Source of the DNA: Streptomyces olivaceoviridis
GTDB lineage: Bacteria > Actinomycetota > Actinomycetes > Streptomycetales > Streptomycetaceae
Length of the DNA: 64,000 nt
Reading direction: 5' to 3'
Assembly (NCBI RefSeq): GCF_014650115.1
Contig: NZ_BMUI01000015.1
Coordinates: 1 to 64,000, forward strand
In this document: piece by piece, positions 25,556 to 34,985 of the stretch
Layout: each line of letters opens with the position of its first letter
Position numbering within the stretch: position 1 is the first letter of the stretch
The notes under the pieces: generated by a model
Databases searched by the model: none
Seen by the model: the letters and a program-made list of their open reading frames with translations, nothing else
What the model was told of the DNA's origin: nothing
Program-made: the position numbers and the translations under genes

Positions 25556-28438
25556 ATGAGCCCCTCCGCCGCCCCCTCCTCCGCCACGCACGCGCCGGAG
25601 CGGCCCGACCGCCTGGCCGAGCTGCTGTCCGCGTGCGTCGACGACCCGGCCAGGGTCACGACCGACGTCCCCCGCAGGGTCGCCGCCGCCCACGACGCCT
25701 CGCCGTACCTGTTCACCCCGCGCGCGGTGGTGCGTGCCGTGTCGGCGGCCGAGGTGGGCGCCCTGATGGCCGGCGCCCGCGCGGCCGGGCTGCCGCTCAC
25801 GCTGCGCTCGGGAGGCACCAGCCTCGCGGGGCAGGCGGGCGGCGACGGCATCCTCGTGGACGTCCGCAGCGCGTGGCGCGGCGCCGAGGTCCTCGACGAG
25901 GGGCTGCGCATCCGGGTGCAGCCGGGGCTGACCGTGCGGCAGGTGAACGCGCGGCTCGCCCGGTACGGACGTCGGCTCGGCCCCGACCCGGCCAGCGAGT
26001 CCGCCTGCACCATCGGCGGCCTGGTCGCCAACAACTCCAGCGGCATGAACTGCGGCACCCGGGACAACGCCTACCGGACCATGGAGTCCCTCCAGTTCGT
26101 GCTGCCCTCCGGCACGGTGGTCGACACCGCGCTCCCCGACGCGGACCAGGCGCTGCGCGCCCGCGAACCCGGACTGCACGCGGGCCTGCTGCGGCTGCGC
26201 GACCGGGTGCGCGGCTCGGCCCGGTCCCGCGCCACCGTCGAGCGGCTGTTCTCGATGAAGAACACCATGGGCTACGGCCTCAACTCGTTCCTGGACCACG
26301 ACGAACCGGCCGCCATCCTCGCCCACCTGATGATCGGCAGCGAGGGCACCCTCGGCTTCGTCGGGGAGGCCGTCTTCCGCACCGTCCCGCTGCTGCCGCA
26401 CACCGCCACCGGTCTGCTGGTGCTGCCCGGCCTCGCGGAGGCCACCGAGGCCCTGCCCGCGCTGCTCGCCGCCGGCGCCCGCACCGCCGAACTCCTCGAC
26501 GCGGCGTCGCTCCGGGTGGCCCAGCAGTCCCCCGACCCCGTCGACGAGGTGCGCGGCCTGCGCGTGGAGCGGCACGCGGCCCTGCTGGTGGAATTCGCCG
26601 AGGAGGACCCCGGTCTGCTGGCGGAGCGGGTGGCGGACGCGCGGGCGGCCCTGGACCGGCTGCCCACGGTGAGCGACACCGTGCTCGTGGGCGACCCGCG
26701 CCCGCGGGCCCGGCTCTGGCACCTGCGCAAGGGCCTGTACACCGCCGTCGCGGGCGCGCGCCGTCCCGGCACCACCGCGCTGCTGGAGGACATCGCGGTG
26801 CCGATGGACCGGCTGACCCGTACCTGCGAGGGCCTGACCGGACTCTTCGACCGGTACGGCTACCAGGACGCGGTGATCTTCGGTCACGCCCGCGACGGCA
26901 ACCTGCACTTCATGCTGACCCAGGACTTCGACTCCGCCGCCGAGGTCGAGCGCTACGCCCGGTTCACCGACGCGATGGTCGATCTCGTCCTGGACGCCGG
27001 GGGCACGCTGAAGGCCGAGCACGGCACCGGGCGGGCCATGGCGCCGTTCGTGCGCCGGCAGTACGGCGACGAGTTGTACGACGTCATGCGTGAGCTGAAG
27101 CGGCTGTGCGACCCGCACGGGGTGCTCAACCCGGGTGTGCTCCTGGACGACGACGCGAGCGCGCACCTGCGCAACCTCAAGAGCATCCCGGAGGTCGACC
27201 CCGCCGTCGACGCGTGCGTCGAGTGCGGCTACTGCGAGCCCGTGTGCCCCACCGCCGACGCCACGACGACACCGCGGCAGCGCATCGCCCTGCGGCGCGA
27301 GATCGCGCTGGCCACGGCGGCGGGTGACGAGGAGCGGCGGCGCGCGCTGTCCGAGGACTACGGCTACGCGGCCGTCGACAGTTGCGCGGCCGACAGCCTA
27401 TGCGTCACCGCGTGCCCGGTCACCATCGACACCGGGGCGGTGATGAAACGCCTGCGCGCCGACCGGCACGGTGCGGTCGCGCAGCGCGCGGGAAACACGG
27501 TGGCCCGGCACTGGGGGACCACGGTCAAGGCCGTACGCGCCGCCCTGAACACGGCCCACACCGTCCCCTCCCCCGTCCTGCGCTCCGCCACCGGGGCGCT
27601 CCGCCGGCTCGGGGCGGGCGAGCTGGTACCGGCCTGGACCGACGACATCCCCCACGGCGGCCCCGCCCGCCCCGCGCCCCACCACCCGGCCGGGGCCCGC
27701 GCGGTGTTCTTCGCCGCGTGCGTCGGCAGCCTCTTCGCACCGGAGGAAGGCGCCGGGGGAAGCCCTGGCGGAGCGACCGGCGCGGCCGGGGCCTTCCTGC
27801 GGCTGTGCGCGCGGGCCGGGGTTCCCGTGGCCGTGCCCGCCGGGCTGGACGGGCTGTGCTGTGGCACCCCCTGGCAGTCCAAGGGCTACACGGCCGGGTA
27901 CCGCACCATGGCCGCCCGCACCCTGGAAGCGCTGTGGGAGGCGAGCGGGCACGGCCGGCTGCCGGTGGTGTGCGACGCCTCGTCCTGCACGCACGGCCTG
28001 GAGCAACTCCGCGAAGCCCTGCCGGAGTCCGACCGTGCCCGCTTCGCATCCCTGCGCTTCGTCGACAGCGTCGTCTTCGCCGCCGAGCATCTGCTCCCCG
28101 CCCTGCCCGAACCCCGGCGCCTGGGCAGCCTCGCCCTGCATCCCACCTGCTCCACGGTGCACCTCGGCATCGAGACCGCCCTGCGCGCCGTGGCCGCGGC
28201 GGTGAGCGACGAGGTGACCGTGCCCGACAACTGGGGCTGCTGCGCGTTCGCCGGGGACCGGGGTCTGCTGCACCCGGAGGTCACCGCGTCCGCCGTCGCC
28301 GCCCAGGCCGCCGAGCTGAACGCGGGCACGTACGACGCGTACGCCTCCTGCAACCGCACCTGCGAGCTGGGGATGACCCGGGCCACGGGCCACCCCTACC
28401 GGCACGTCCTGGAACTTCTCGACGAGGCGACGGCCTGA
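25556..28438 (+). CDS. FAD/Fe-S D-lactate dehydrogenase-like oxidoreductase
   Basis: A 960-aa fusion: FAD-binding oxidase domain (about 45-250; TLRSGGTSLAGQAGGDGILVD near 83), FAD-oxidase C-terminal domain (about 280-525; HARDGNLHFML), two 4Fe-4S motifs (CVECGYCEPVCPT near 555 and CAADSLCVTACPV near 610) and two cysteine-rich CCG domains (DGLCCGTPWQSKG near 765, NWGCCAFAGDRG near 892). This is the layout of GlcD-GlcF/Dld-type quinone-linked 2-hydroxyacid dehydrogenases. Its position 16 bp after anmK suggests it oxidises the D-lactate released by MurQ to pyruvate; glycolate or D-2-hydroxyglutarate are alternatives. Confidence 0.9.
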   Translation: MSPSAAPSSATHAPERPDRLAELLSACVDDPARVTTDVPRRVAAAHDASPYLFTPRAVVRAVSAAEVGALMAGARAAGLPLTLRSGGTSLAGQAGGDGILVDVRSAWRGAEVLDEGLRIRVQPGLTVRQVNARLARYGRRLGPDPASESACTIGGLVANNSSGMNCGTRDNAYRTMESLQFVLPSGTVVDTALPDADQALRAREPGLHAGLLRLRDRVRGSARSRATVERLFSMKNTMGYGLNSFLDHDEPAAILAHLMIGSEGTLGFVGEAVFRTVPLLPHTATGLLVLPGLAEATEALPALLAAGARTAELLDAASLRVAQQSPDPVDEVRGLRVERHAALLVEFAEEDPGLLAERVADARAALDRLPTVSDTVLVGDPRPRARLWHLRKGLYTAVAGARRPGTTALLEDIAVPMDRLTRTCEGLTGLFDRYGYQDAVIFGHARDGNLHFMLTQDFDSAAEVERYARFTDAMVDLVLDAGGTLKAEHGTGRAMAPFVRRQYGDELYDVMRELKRLCDPHGVLNPGVLLDDDASAHLRNLKSIPEVDPAVDACVECGYCEPVCPTADATTTPRQRIALRREIALATAAGDEERRRALSEDYGYAAVDSCAADSLCVTACPVTIDTGAVMKRLRADRHGAVAQRAGNTVARHWGTTVKAVRAALNTAHTVPSPVLRSATGALRRLGAGELVPAWTDDIPHGGPARPAPHHPAGARAVFFAACVGSLFAPEEGAGGSPGGATGAAGAFLRLCARAGVPVAVPAGLDGLCCGTPWQSKGYTAGYRTMAARTLEALWEASGHGRLPVVCDASSCTHGLEQLREALPESDRARFASLRFVDSVVFAAEHLLPALPEPRRLGSLALHPTCSTVHLGIETALRAVAAAVSDEVTVPDNWGCCAFAGDRGLLHPEVTASAVAAQAAELNAGTYDAYASCNRTCELGMTRATGHPYRHVLELLDEATA

Positions 28439-28476
28439 GGGAGCGCGGGGCGGCACCGGCCGGGTGGCACCGCGGC

Positions 28477-28998
28477 TTACAGTCGGTCCCCCACGCCGGC
28501 CGGTTCCGGAGGGTGCGGTCCGCCACCGTCCTTGACGTCCTGCTCGCAGGTTCGTCGGTCGTAGGACTGGTCGTTGGGGATCAACAGGACTCCGGCGACC
28601 TGCTCGGGGTGCTCGACGGCGAGCCAGCCGTCGCCCAGGTGGTCACCGTCCGGGCCGAAAGCCTCGGCCGAGTAGACCGTCCGGCACCCCAACGCCACGC
28701 GCTCCTCATCGACCGCGCAGGTGTCCACCGCGGGGCCGGATCCCTCGTCGGCGCCGTCGAAGCGGTAGTGGAAGTGGACCTGGTCTCCTTCGTCGGGCAC
28801 CTGCGGGTGGGGCTCGAGGCGCCAGTCGACGACCTCGGCGGTGACGCCGAGAGGCCGCCCGGACGTGTCCTCGACCCGCACCCTGACACCGGCCTCACCG
28901 CGCTCCGCGGTCGTGTCGGTGCAGCCCCAGTGGGAAGAGCAGCCGGACAGGGCGAGCATCACCAGAGCCGACAGAGCACCGGCAAGTGCGTGGAACAA
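28477..28998 (-). CDS. Putative lipoprotein
   Basis: About 173 aa with a lipoprotein signal peptide: a hydrophobic core (GALSALVMLALSGCSS) with the lipobox LSGC, so it should be acylated and surface-anchored. The mature domain is acidic and beta-rich, with Cys in WGCTD, DTCAVD, LGCRTV and TCEQD. No family recognised. The start is uncertain; TTG 28998 places the signal peptide at the N-terminus, while the open frame extends upstream through low-complexity basic sequence that is probably untranslated. It is convergent with the D-lactate dehydrogenase-like gene. Confidence 0.65.
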   Translation of the reverse strand: MFHALAGALSALVMLALSGCSSHWGCTDTTAERGEAGVRVRVEDTSGRPLGVTAEVVDWRLEPHPQVPDEGDQVHFHYRFDGADEGSGPAVDTCAVDEERVALGCRTVYSAEAFGPDGDHLGDGWLAVEHPEQVAGVLLIPNDQSYDRRTCEQDVKDGGGPHPPEPAGVGDRL

Positions 28999-29210
28999 CG
29001 TCCTGGGCGACGGGCCGCCGGCGGCAAGGCGCCCCTCCCGGGCGAGCGCCGTCGGCGGCGCGGTGCCGTACACGCGGGGTGTTCCCGCGCCGGCCGCTCT
29101 CCGGCAGACGCCGTGCTCCTGGGGCCGCGGGGCTCGCCCGCGCGGCCCCCCGCCCGCGGTGCGGCGGCGCTCGTTCGGCGGGCGCTTCTCCCGGCGACCG
29201 CGCGCGTGCC

Positions 29211-29789
29211 TCATTCCCCGCGCGCCCCGCTGCGCAAGCCGTCCATGACCAGGTCGAGGAGGCGGGCGGCGCGGGGTTGCCAGTCGTCGTGGGGGTCGAG
29301 TTGCCACAGGCCCGCTATGGCGAGGAAGAAGTCGTCCGCGGTGACTCCGGTGCGGATGGTGCCCGCTTCCTCGTTGGCGCGGAGCAGGATTTCGGCCGCG
29401 TGGGCCACCGGGGTGGGGGACGGCTTGGCGGGGCCGCCCGGCGCGCCGGTGACCTGGCGTATCGCGTCGGCCAGCCCGGCCTTGGCCATGGCGAACTCGG
29501 CGAGCCGGTCCATCCAGGCGCGCAGGGCCCCGTCGGGTGCCCGGTCGGCGAGGAGGTGTTCCGCGCTGTCCGCGACCTGCCGCATCTCATGGCGGTAGAT
29601 CTCCAGGACGAGTGATTCGCGGTTGGGGAAGTTGCGGTAGAAGGTGCCCTGCCCGACACCGGCCTTCTTGGCGATCACGCTCAGCGGGGCGTCGGCGCAG
29701 TGCGACAGCTCGATGAGCGCCACCTCCAGGATGCGCTCGCGGTTGCGCTGTGCGTCCGAGCGCCGGGGTGAGTCCTTCTGCTGCGGCAC
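29211..29789 (-). CDS. TetR-family repressor
   Basis: A 192-aa regulator with an N-terminal TetR helix-turn-helix (about residues 12-60): NRERILEVALIELSH, then LSVIAKKAGVGQGTFYRNFPNRESLV. The C-terminal ligand domain is typical in size. It is divergent from the molybdenum oxidoreductase operon, and the intergenic region holds two CGGACA-type palindromes close to its start, so it probably represses itself and that operon. Ligand unknown; an aldehyde or aromatic substrate of the enzyme would be logical. Confidence 0.9.
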   Translation of the reverse strand: MPQQKDSPRRSDAQRNRERILEVALIELSHCADAPLSVIAKKAGVGQGTFYRNFPNRESLVLEIYRHEMRQVADSAEHLLADRAPDGALRAWMDRLAEFAMAKAGLADAIRQVTGAPGGPAKPSPTPVAHAAEILLRANEEAGTIRTGVTADDFFLAIAGLWQLDPHDDWQPRAARLLDLVMDGLRSGARGE

Positions 29790-29830
29790 TCGTCCTCCTC
29801 AAGGCGTGGCCGAACCTCGCCCTTGCTAAG

Positions 29831-29874
29831 CGGACAAGTGTCCGTTACGTTTCCTGTGAGCGGACAGCTATCCG
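29831..29874. promoter_or_regulatory. Two TetR-operator palindromes
   Basis: CGGACAAGTGTCCG (29831-29844) and CGGACAGCTATCCG (29861-29874) are 14-bp imperfect palindromes, each preceded by AG, with TTACG shortly after. Centres are 30 bp apart, nearly three turns. They lie 42-85 bp upstream of the TetR ATG. The 200 bp up to the first subunit gene contain nothing else I can name. Confidence 0.75.
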
Positions 29875-30077
29875 GTTACGTTCACCATAGCGGCTGAGGC
29901 GGCCCTACGGCAGTCGCCAGTCGCCCTCGCCGGGGTCCCAGCCCCCGGCGCTCCGCGCCTTCGCACCGCAGCTTCGCACCCGCCCCTCGCGGCACACACC
30001 GCACGACGCACCCCCCGCGCCGCCCACCTCCGGCCGCCGGTCCCCCGTCTGTCCTGGAAATGCGAAAGAAGCAGCCC

Positions 30078-30659
30078 ATGGCCTCATCGACGTCCAGTGT
30101 CATCACCTTGAAGATCAACGGCGAGAAGTACACACTGCCCGTCGACCACCGCACCACCCTGCTCGACGCCCTGCGCGAGCGGCTCGATCTCACCGGCACC
30201 AAGAAGGGCTGCGACCAGGGGCAGTGCGGGGCCTGCACGGTCCTGCTGGACGGGCGCCGGTCCGTCGCCTGCCTGCAACTGGCCGTGGCGGCCGAGGGCC
30301 GGGAGATCACCACCATCGAAGGCGTGGCCGACGGCGACCGTCTCCACCCCGTGCAGCAGGCGTTCCTCGACCTGGACGGCTTCCAGTGCGGCTACTGCAC
30401 ACCGGGCCAGATCTGCTCGGCGATCGGGATGATCGAGGAACACGCGGCGGGCTGGCCGAGCGCCGTCACCGAGGACGTCCGCCCCGAAGCGGGTCCACCA
30501 CCCCTGACCGCCGAGGAGATCCGCGAGCGGATGAGCGGAAACCTGTGCCGTTGCGCCGCGTACGTCTCGATCGTGGACGCGGTGGCCCGCGCGGCCGAGG
30601 CCCGGCCCGACGAGGGCCACGCGCACTCCGCGACGGGCGCCGAGGAGGCCGTGGCATGA
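30078..30659 (+). CDS. 2Fe-2S subunit of xanthine dehydrogenase-family (PaoA-like) oxidoreductase
   Basis: A 193-aa iron-sulfur subunit. The N-terminal plant-ferredoxin cluster motif is CDQGQCGAC plus the later Cys of SVACLQL; the C-terminal cluster uses CGYC and CRC (FQCGYCTPGQ and NLCRCAAY). It passes electrons from the molybdenum centre to FAD. Escherichia coli PaoA carries a Tat signal; none is seen here, so the enzyme should be cytoplasmic. ATG 30078 is preferred over 30060 for spacing from GAAAGAAG. It overlaps the next gene by ATGA. Confidence 0.92.
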   Translation: MASSTSSVITLKINGEKYTLPVDHRTTLLDALRERLDLTGTKKGCDQGQCGACTVLLDGRRSVACLQLAVAAEGREITTIEGVADGDRLHPVQQAFLDLDGFQCGYCTPGQICSAIGMIEEHAAGWPSAVTEDVRPEAGPPPLTAEEIRERMSGNLCRCAAYVSIVDAVARAAEARPDEGHAHSATGAEEAVA

Positions 30660-31648
30660 GGGAGTTCGACTACCAGCGTGCGCACGACGTCGCCGGGGCC
30701 GTCGCCCTGCTCGGCGCCGATCCGGACACCCGCTACCTCGGTGGCGGCACCAATCTCGTCGACCTGATGAAGACAGGTGTCGAGCGGCCCGCACGGCTCG
30801 TCGACATCCGCGAACTCCCGCTGGACGAGATCGGGACCACGCCGGAGGGCGGTCTGCGCATCGGCGCCACCGTCACCAACGGCGGCCTGGCCGCCCACCC
30901 CGAGGTCCGCCGCCGCTACCCGGCGCTCGCCCAGGCGGTGCTGGCCGGTGCCTCCGGCCAGCTCCGCAACATGGCCACGGTCGGCGGAAACCTGCTCCAG
31001 CGCACCCGCTGCGGCTACTTCACCGACGTCACCCAGCCCTGCAACAAGCGGGTGCCCGGCAGCGGTTGCCCCGCCATCCAGGGCGAGCACCACAACCACG
31101 CGATCCTGGGCGCCTCCGACCACTGCGTGGCCGTACACCCCTCGGACATGGCCGTGGCCCTGACCGCCTTCGACGCCGTGGTCCGGTTCGAGACGGCGGA
31201 CGGGCCCGGACAGGTGCCGCTCGCCGACTTCTACCTGCCCGTCGGGGACACCCCGCACCGGGAGACCGCCCTGCCGCCGGGCGCGCTGATCACCGGCGTC
31301 ACGCTGCCGCCCGCCCCGGTCGCCGCCCGCTCCCGCTACCGCAAGGTCCGCGAGCGCGCCTCGTACGCCTTCGCCATCGGCTCCCTCGCCGCCGCGCTCG
31401 ACGTCCGTGACGGCGTCGTCCGGGACGCGCGCCTGGCCCTCGGCGCCGTGGCCTCCCGTCCGTGGCGGGCCGTCGCGGCCGAGCGGGTCCTGACCGGCGC
31501 GCCCGCCACCGCCGAGACCTACGCCGCCGCGGCGGACGCCGAGCTGGCGGCGGCCCGTCCCCTGCCGCACAACGGGTACAAGGTGGACCTCGTCCGCAAC
31601 CTCGTGGTGGCCGTCCTGACCGAACTCGCCGAGGAGACCGCACGATGA
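30656..31648 (+). CDS. FAD-binding subunit (PaoB-like)
   Basis: A 330-aa FAD subunit of the xanthine dehydrogenase family. RYLGGGTNLVDLMKTG and QLRNMATVGGNLLQRTRC are the FAD-binding motifs. The insertion RCGYFTDVTQPCNKRVPGSGC has cysteines spaced as in E. coli PaoB, which binds an extra 4Fe-4S cluster, so this is an aldehyde-oxidoreductase type rather than a plain xanthine dehydrogenase. It overlaps its neighbours by ATGA on both sides, implying tight coupling. Confidence 0.92.
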   Translation: MREFDYQRAHDVAGAVALLGADPDTRYLGGGTNLVDLMKTGVERPARLVDIRELPLDEIGTTPEGGLRIGATVTNGGLAAHPEVRRRYPALAQAVLAGASGQLRNMATVGGNLLQRTRCGYFTDVTQPCNKRVPGSGCPAIQGEHHNHAILGASDHCVAVHPSDMAVALTAFDAVVRFETADGPGQVPLADFYLPVGDTPHRETALPPGALITGVTLPPAPVAARSRYRKVRERASYAFAIGSLAAALDVRDGVVRDARLALGAVASRPWRAVAAERVLTGAPATAETYAAAADAELAAARPLPHNGYKVDLVRNLVVAVLTELAEETAR

Positions 31649-33783
31649 CCGCCGTCACCACCGGAACACCCACACGGGCGCCCTCGGTGGGCACCGGCCA
31701 CACCCGTGTCGAGGGCAGGGACAAGGTCACCGGAGCGGCCCGCTACGCCGGCGAGGTGCCCTTCGACGGCCTCGCCCACGGCTGGCTGGTGCTGTCCACG
31801 GTCGCCCGGGGCCGCGTCAGCGCCCTCGACACCGAGCCCGTCCTCGCCATGCCGGGCGTCCTGGCCGTGCTGGACCACCGCAACGCCCTGCGCCTGGAGA
31901 CCGACTACACCGGTCTGATGGGCATGCGCCCCGACCCGACCTGCGCGGTCTTCCAGCACGACCGGGTGCCGCACCGGGGCTGGCCGGTGGCGCTGGTCGT
32001 CGCGGAGACGTCCGAGCAGGCGCGGGAGGCCGCCGAGGCCCTCGTCGTGCACTACGAGCAGGAACCGCACGACGTCGAGTTCACCGGCGAGCGCCCGGAC
32101 GCGTACCCGCTGGACGGCCACATGCCGGCGGTGACGGAGAAGGGCGACCTCGACGCGGCCCTCGCCTCCTCGCCCGTCGTCGTGGACGCCGAGTACACCA
32201 CCCCCGAAGAGCACCACAACCCGATGGAGCCGCACGCGGCGACCGCCCGCTGGGACGGCGGGCGGCTTGAGGTGATCGACTCCAACCAGGGCGTCACCTG
32301 GGTCGCCGGCGAACTCGCGAACCTCTTCTCGCTCGACCCGGCCTCCGTGCGGGTGCGTTCCGAGCACGTGGGCGGCGGCTTCGGCAGCAAGGGCGTCCGC
32401 GCCCACCAGGTCGCCGCCGTGATGGCCGCGACCGTCCTGCAACGGCCCGTGCGGGTGGTCCTCACCCGGCGCCAGATGTTCTCGCTGGCCGGCTACCGCA
32501 GCCCCACCACCCAGCGCGTCCGGCTCGGCGCCGACACCGACGGACGGCTGCGCGCGCTGGAGCACAGCGCCGTCAGCGCCACCTCCACGGTGTACGAGTT
32601 CGTCGAACCGAGCGCCGGGGTGGCGCGGGTGATGTACGACGCCGAGGCCCACCACACCGCCAACCGCCTCGTACGGCTCGACGTGCCGACCCCGACGTTC
32701 ATGCGCGCCCCGGGCGAGGCCCCCGGGTCGTTCGCGCTGGAGGCGGCGCTCGACGAACTCGCCGAGAAGTGCGGGGTCGACCCGGTCGAGCTGCGCCTGC
32801 GCAACGAACCGGACAAGGGCCCGGTGTCGGGCCTGCCGTTCGCCGGCCGCAATCTGGCCGCCTGCTTCCGCGAGGGCGCCCGGCGGTTCGGCTGGGCGGA
32901 CCGGGACCCGCGCCCCGGGGTGCGCCGCGACGGGCGCTGGCTGCTCGGCACCGGTACGGCCGCGGCCTCGTTCCCGGCGGGCGCCGCGCCGTCCACCGCC
33001 GCCGCGACCGCGCTCCCGGACGGCACCTTCACCGTGCGGATCTCCGCGGCCGACATCGGCACCGGCGCCCGTACCGCGCTCACCCTGGTCGCCGCGGACG
33101 CCCTCCAGGTGCCGCCGGAGCGGATCCGGATGCGCATCGGCGACAGCGCCTTCGGCCCCGCGATGATCGCCGGTGGCTCCATGGGCACCCGTTCCTGGTC
33201 CTGGGCGGTCCGGGCCGCGGCCGGTGAGCTGCGCGAACGGCTGGCCCTCGGCGCCGACATCCCGCCGGAGGGCATCACCGTCCGTACGAACACCGCCGAG
33301 GCCATCGCGGCCCTGCCCCCCGCCGAACGGCACTCCTTCGGCGCGCAGTTCGCCGAGGTCGCCGTGGACGTCGGCACCGGTGAGGTGCGGGTGCGGCGCA
33401 TGCTCGGCGTCTTCGCGGCGGGCCGGATCGTCAACCCGCTCACCGCCCGCAACCAGCTACGGGGCGGCATGATCTGGGGCATCTCCATGGCCCTGCACGA
33501 GGAGGCCGTCCGGGACCGCGCCTCGGGCGGCCATGTCGGCGCCGACCTCGCCGGCTACCACGTGGCCACCCACGCCGACGTGCCCCGCGTCGAGGCGGAC
33601 TGGATCGACGACACGGACCCGGACGACCCGGTCGGCATCAAGGGCATCGGAGAGGTCGGCATCGTCGGCGCCGCGGCGGCGGTCGCCAACGCGGTCTGGC
33701 ACGCGACCGGCGTACGCCACCGTGCCCTGCCCATCCGGCCCGACCGGATCCTGTCGGCCGCCGCGGGAGCGCCGGATGCTTGA
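31645..33783 (+). CDS. Molybdopterin-binding catalytic subunit (PaoC-like)
   Basis: A 712-aa catalytic subunit. The aldehyde oxidase/xanthine dehydrogenase a/b hammerhead (TRVEGRDKVTGAARYAGEV) is followed by molybdopterin-binding regions (EHVGGGFGSKG, FMRAPGEAPGSFALE, AGGSMGTRSW) and the catalytic Glu near the C-terminus in GIKGIGEVGIVGAAA. It should bind molybdopterin cytosine dinucleotide and hydroxylate aldehydes or heterocycles. It overlaps the XdhC gene by 8 bp, fitting the need for cofactor insertion. Confidence 0.93.
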   Translation: MTAVTTGTPTRAPSVGTGHTRVEGRDKVTGAARYAGEVPFDGLAHGWLVLSTVARGRVSALDTEPVLAMPGVLAVLDHRNALRLETDYTGLMGMRPDPTCAVFQHDRVPHRGWPVALVVAETSEQAREAAEALVVHYEQEPHDVEFTGERPDAYPLDGHMPAVTEKGDLDAALASSPVVVDAEYTTPEEHHNPMEPHAATARWDGGRLEVIDSNQGVTWVAGELANLFSLDPASVRVRSEHVGGGFGSKGVRAHQVAAVMAATVLQRPVRVVLTRRQMFSLAGYRSPTTQRVRLGADTDGRLRALEHSAVSATSTVYEFVEPSAGVARVMYDAEAHHTANRLVRLDVPTPTFMRAPGEAPGSFALEAALDELAEKCGVDPVELRLRNEPDKGPVSGLPFAGRNLAACFREGARRFGWADRDPRPGVRRDGRWLLGTGTAAASFPAGAAPSTAAATALPDGTFTVRISAADIGTGARTALTLVAADALQVPPERIRMRIGDSAFGPAMIAGGSMGTRSWSWAVRAAAGELRERLALGADIPPEGITVRTNTAEAIAALPPAERHSFGAQFAEVAVDVGTGEVRVRRMLGVFAAGRIVNPLTARNQLRGGMIWGISMALHEEAVRDRASGGHVGADLAGYHVATHADVPRVEADWIDDTDPDDPVGIKGIGEVGIVGAAAAVANAVWHATGVRHRALPIRPDRILSAAAGAPDA

Positions 33784-34924
33784 TCTGGCCGAGGAACTGC
33801 GCCGCTGGACCGAGGAGGGCCGGGAGTTCGCCGTCGCCACCGTGGTGGCGGTCGGCGGCAGCGCGCCGCGCGGTCCCGGCGCGGCCCTCGCCGTCGACAG
33901 CGCGGGCACGGTCATCGGCTCGGTCTCCGGCGGCTGCGTGGAGGGCGCGGTCTACGACCTGTGCCGCGAGGCGCTGCGGACCGGCCAGAGCGTGGTCGAA
34001 CGGTTCGGGTACAGCGACGAGGACGCCTTCGCCGTGGGACTGACCTGCGGCGGGACGCTCGACGTACTGGTCACGCCGGTGACCGGCGAGGCTCCCGTCA
34101 GGACCGTCCTGCGGCCGGCGCTGTCGGCCGCAGGACGGGGCGAACCGGCGGCCCTCGCCCGGGTCGCCCGGGGCCCCGCCGAACTCCTCGGCCGGGCCCT
34201 GCTGGTCCGGTCCGACGGAAGGGTGGAGGGCGGTCTCGGCGGCCACCCGGAGCTGGACCGGGTGGCGGCGGCCGAGGCCCACGCGCTGCTGGAGGCGGGC
34301 CGCACCGGCACGGTGGAGCTGTCGGCGGACGGCTCGCACTGTCCTGGCGGCGTGACGCTGCTGGTCGAGTCGAACGTGCCGCCCCCGCGCATGATCGTCT
34401 TCGGCGCGGTGGACTTCGCGTCGGCGCTGGCCCGGGCCGGCAAGTTCCTCGGCTACCACGTCACCGTCTGCGACGCCCGCCCCGTCTTCGCCACGCCGGA
34501 CCGGTTCCCGGACGCCGACGAGGTCGTCGTCGACTGGCCGCACCGCTACCTGCGGCGCACCGCGACCGACGCCCGTACGGTCCTGTGCGTGCTCACCCAC
34601 GACGCGAAGTTCGACATACCGCTGCTGAAGGTGGCCCTGCGGATGCCGGTCGCGTTCGTCGGGGCGATGGGTTCGCGCCGCACCCACGAGGACCGCGACC
34701 GGCGTCTGCGGGCGGAGGGCCTCACCGAACGGGAGCTGTCCCGGCTCCGCTCACCGATCGGCCTGGACCTCGGCGCCCGCACACCGGAGGAGACCGCCCT
34801 GTCCATCACGGCGGAGATCGTCGCCGCACGACGGGGCGGCACGGGGGTGCCGCTGACCGGCGGGAAGACGCCGATCCACCACGAGAACGGGCACGGGGAC
34901 GGCGGACGGGCGGCGGTCGCCTGA
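33776..34924 (+). CDS. xdhC: XdhC-family molybdenum cofactor maturation protein
   Basis: A 382-aa XdhC/CoxI-type chaperone. The N-terminal XdhC motif AVATVVAVGGSAPRGPGAAL and SVSGGCVEGAVYD is followed by a C-terminal Rossmann domain (PRMIVFGAVDFASALARAGKFLGY, FVGAMGSRRTHEDRDRRL). Family members bind molybdenum cofactor, protect it and pass its sulfurated form to the catalytic subunit. Last gene of the four-gene operon; a strong terminator follows 18 bp past the stop. Confidence 0.92.
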   Translation: MLDLAEELRRWTEEGREFAVATVVAVGGSAPRGPGAALAVDSAGTVIGSVSGGCVEGAVYDLCREALRTGQSVVERFGYSDEDAFAVGLTCGGTLDVLVTPVTGEAPVRTVLRPALSAAGRGEPAALARVARGPAELLGRALLVRSDGRVEGGLGGHPELDRVAAAEAHALLEAGRTGTVELSADGSHCPGGVTLLVESNVPPPRMIVFGAVDFASALARAGKFLGYHVTVCDARPVFATPDRFPDADEVVVDWPHRYLRRTATDARTVLCVLTHDAKFDIPLLKVALRMPVAFVGAMGSRRTHEDRDRRLRAEGLTERELSRLRSPIGLDLGARTPEETALSITAEIVAARRGGTGVPLTGGKTPIHHENGHGDGGRAAVA

Positions 34925-34942
34925 CGGAACTCGGGTACGTAC

Positions 34943-34985
34943 GGCGCCCGGCCGGTCAGTGGTGCTCCACGCCCGGCCGGGCGCC
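34943..34985 (+). terminator. Terminator of the molybdenum oxidoreductase operon
   Basis: A perfect 13-bp stem, GGCGCCCGGCCGG (34943-34955) with CCGGCCGGGCGCC (34973-34985), and a 17-nt loop. From here to about 35190 nothing else is recognisable. Confidence 0.8.

Noticed and set aside
28999..29210. N-terminal extension of the lipoprotein frame
   Set aside because: Upstream codons are Arg/Pro/Gly-rich and would bury the signal peptide more than 100 residues into the protein.
30060..30077. Earlier ATG for the 2Fe-2S subunit
   Set aside because: It has a poorer ribosome site than ATG 30078, and the family starts near the latter.
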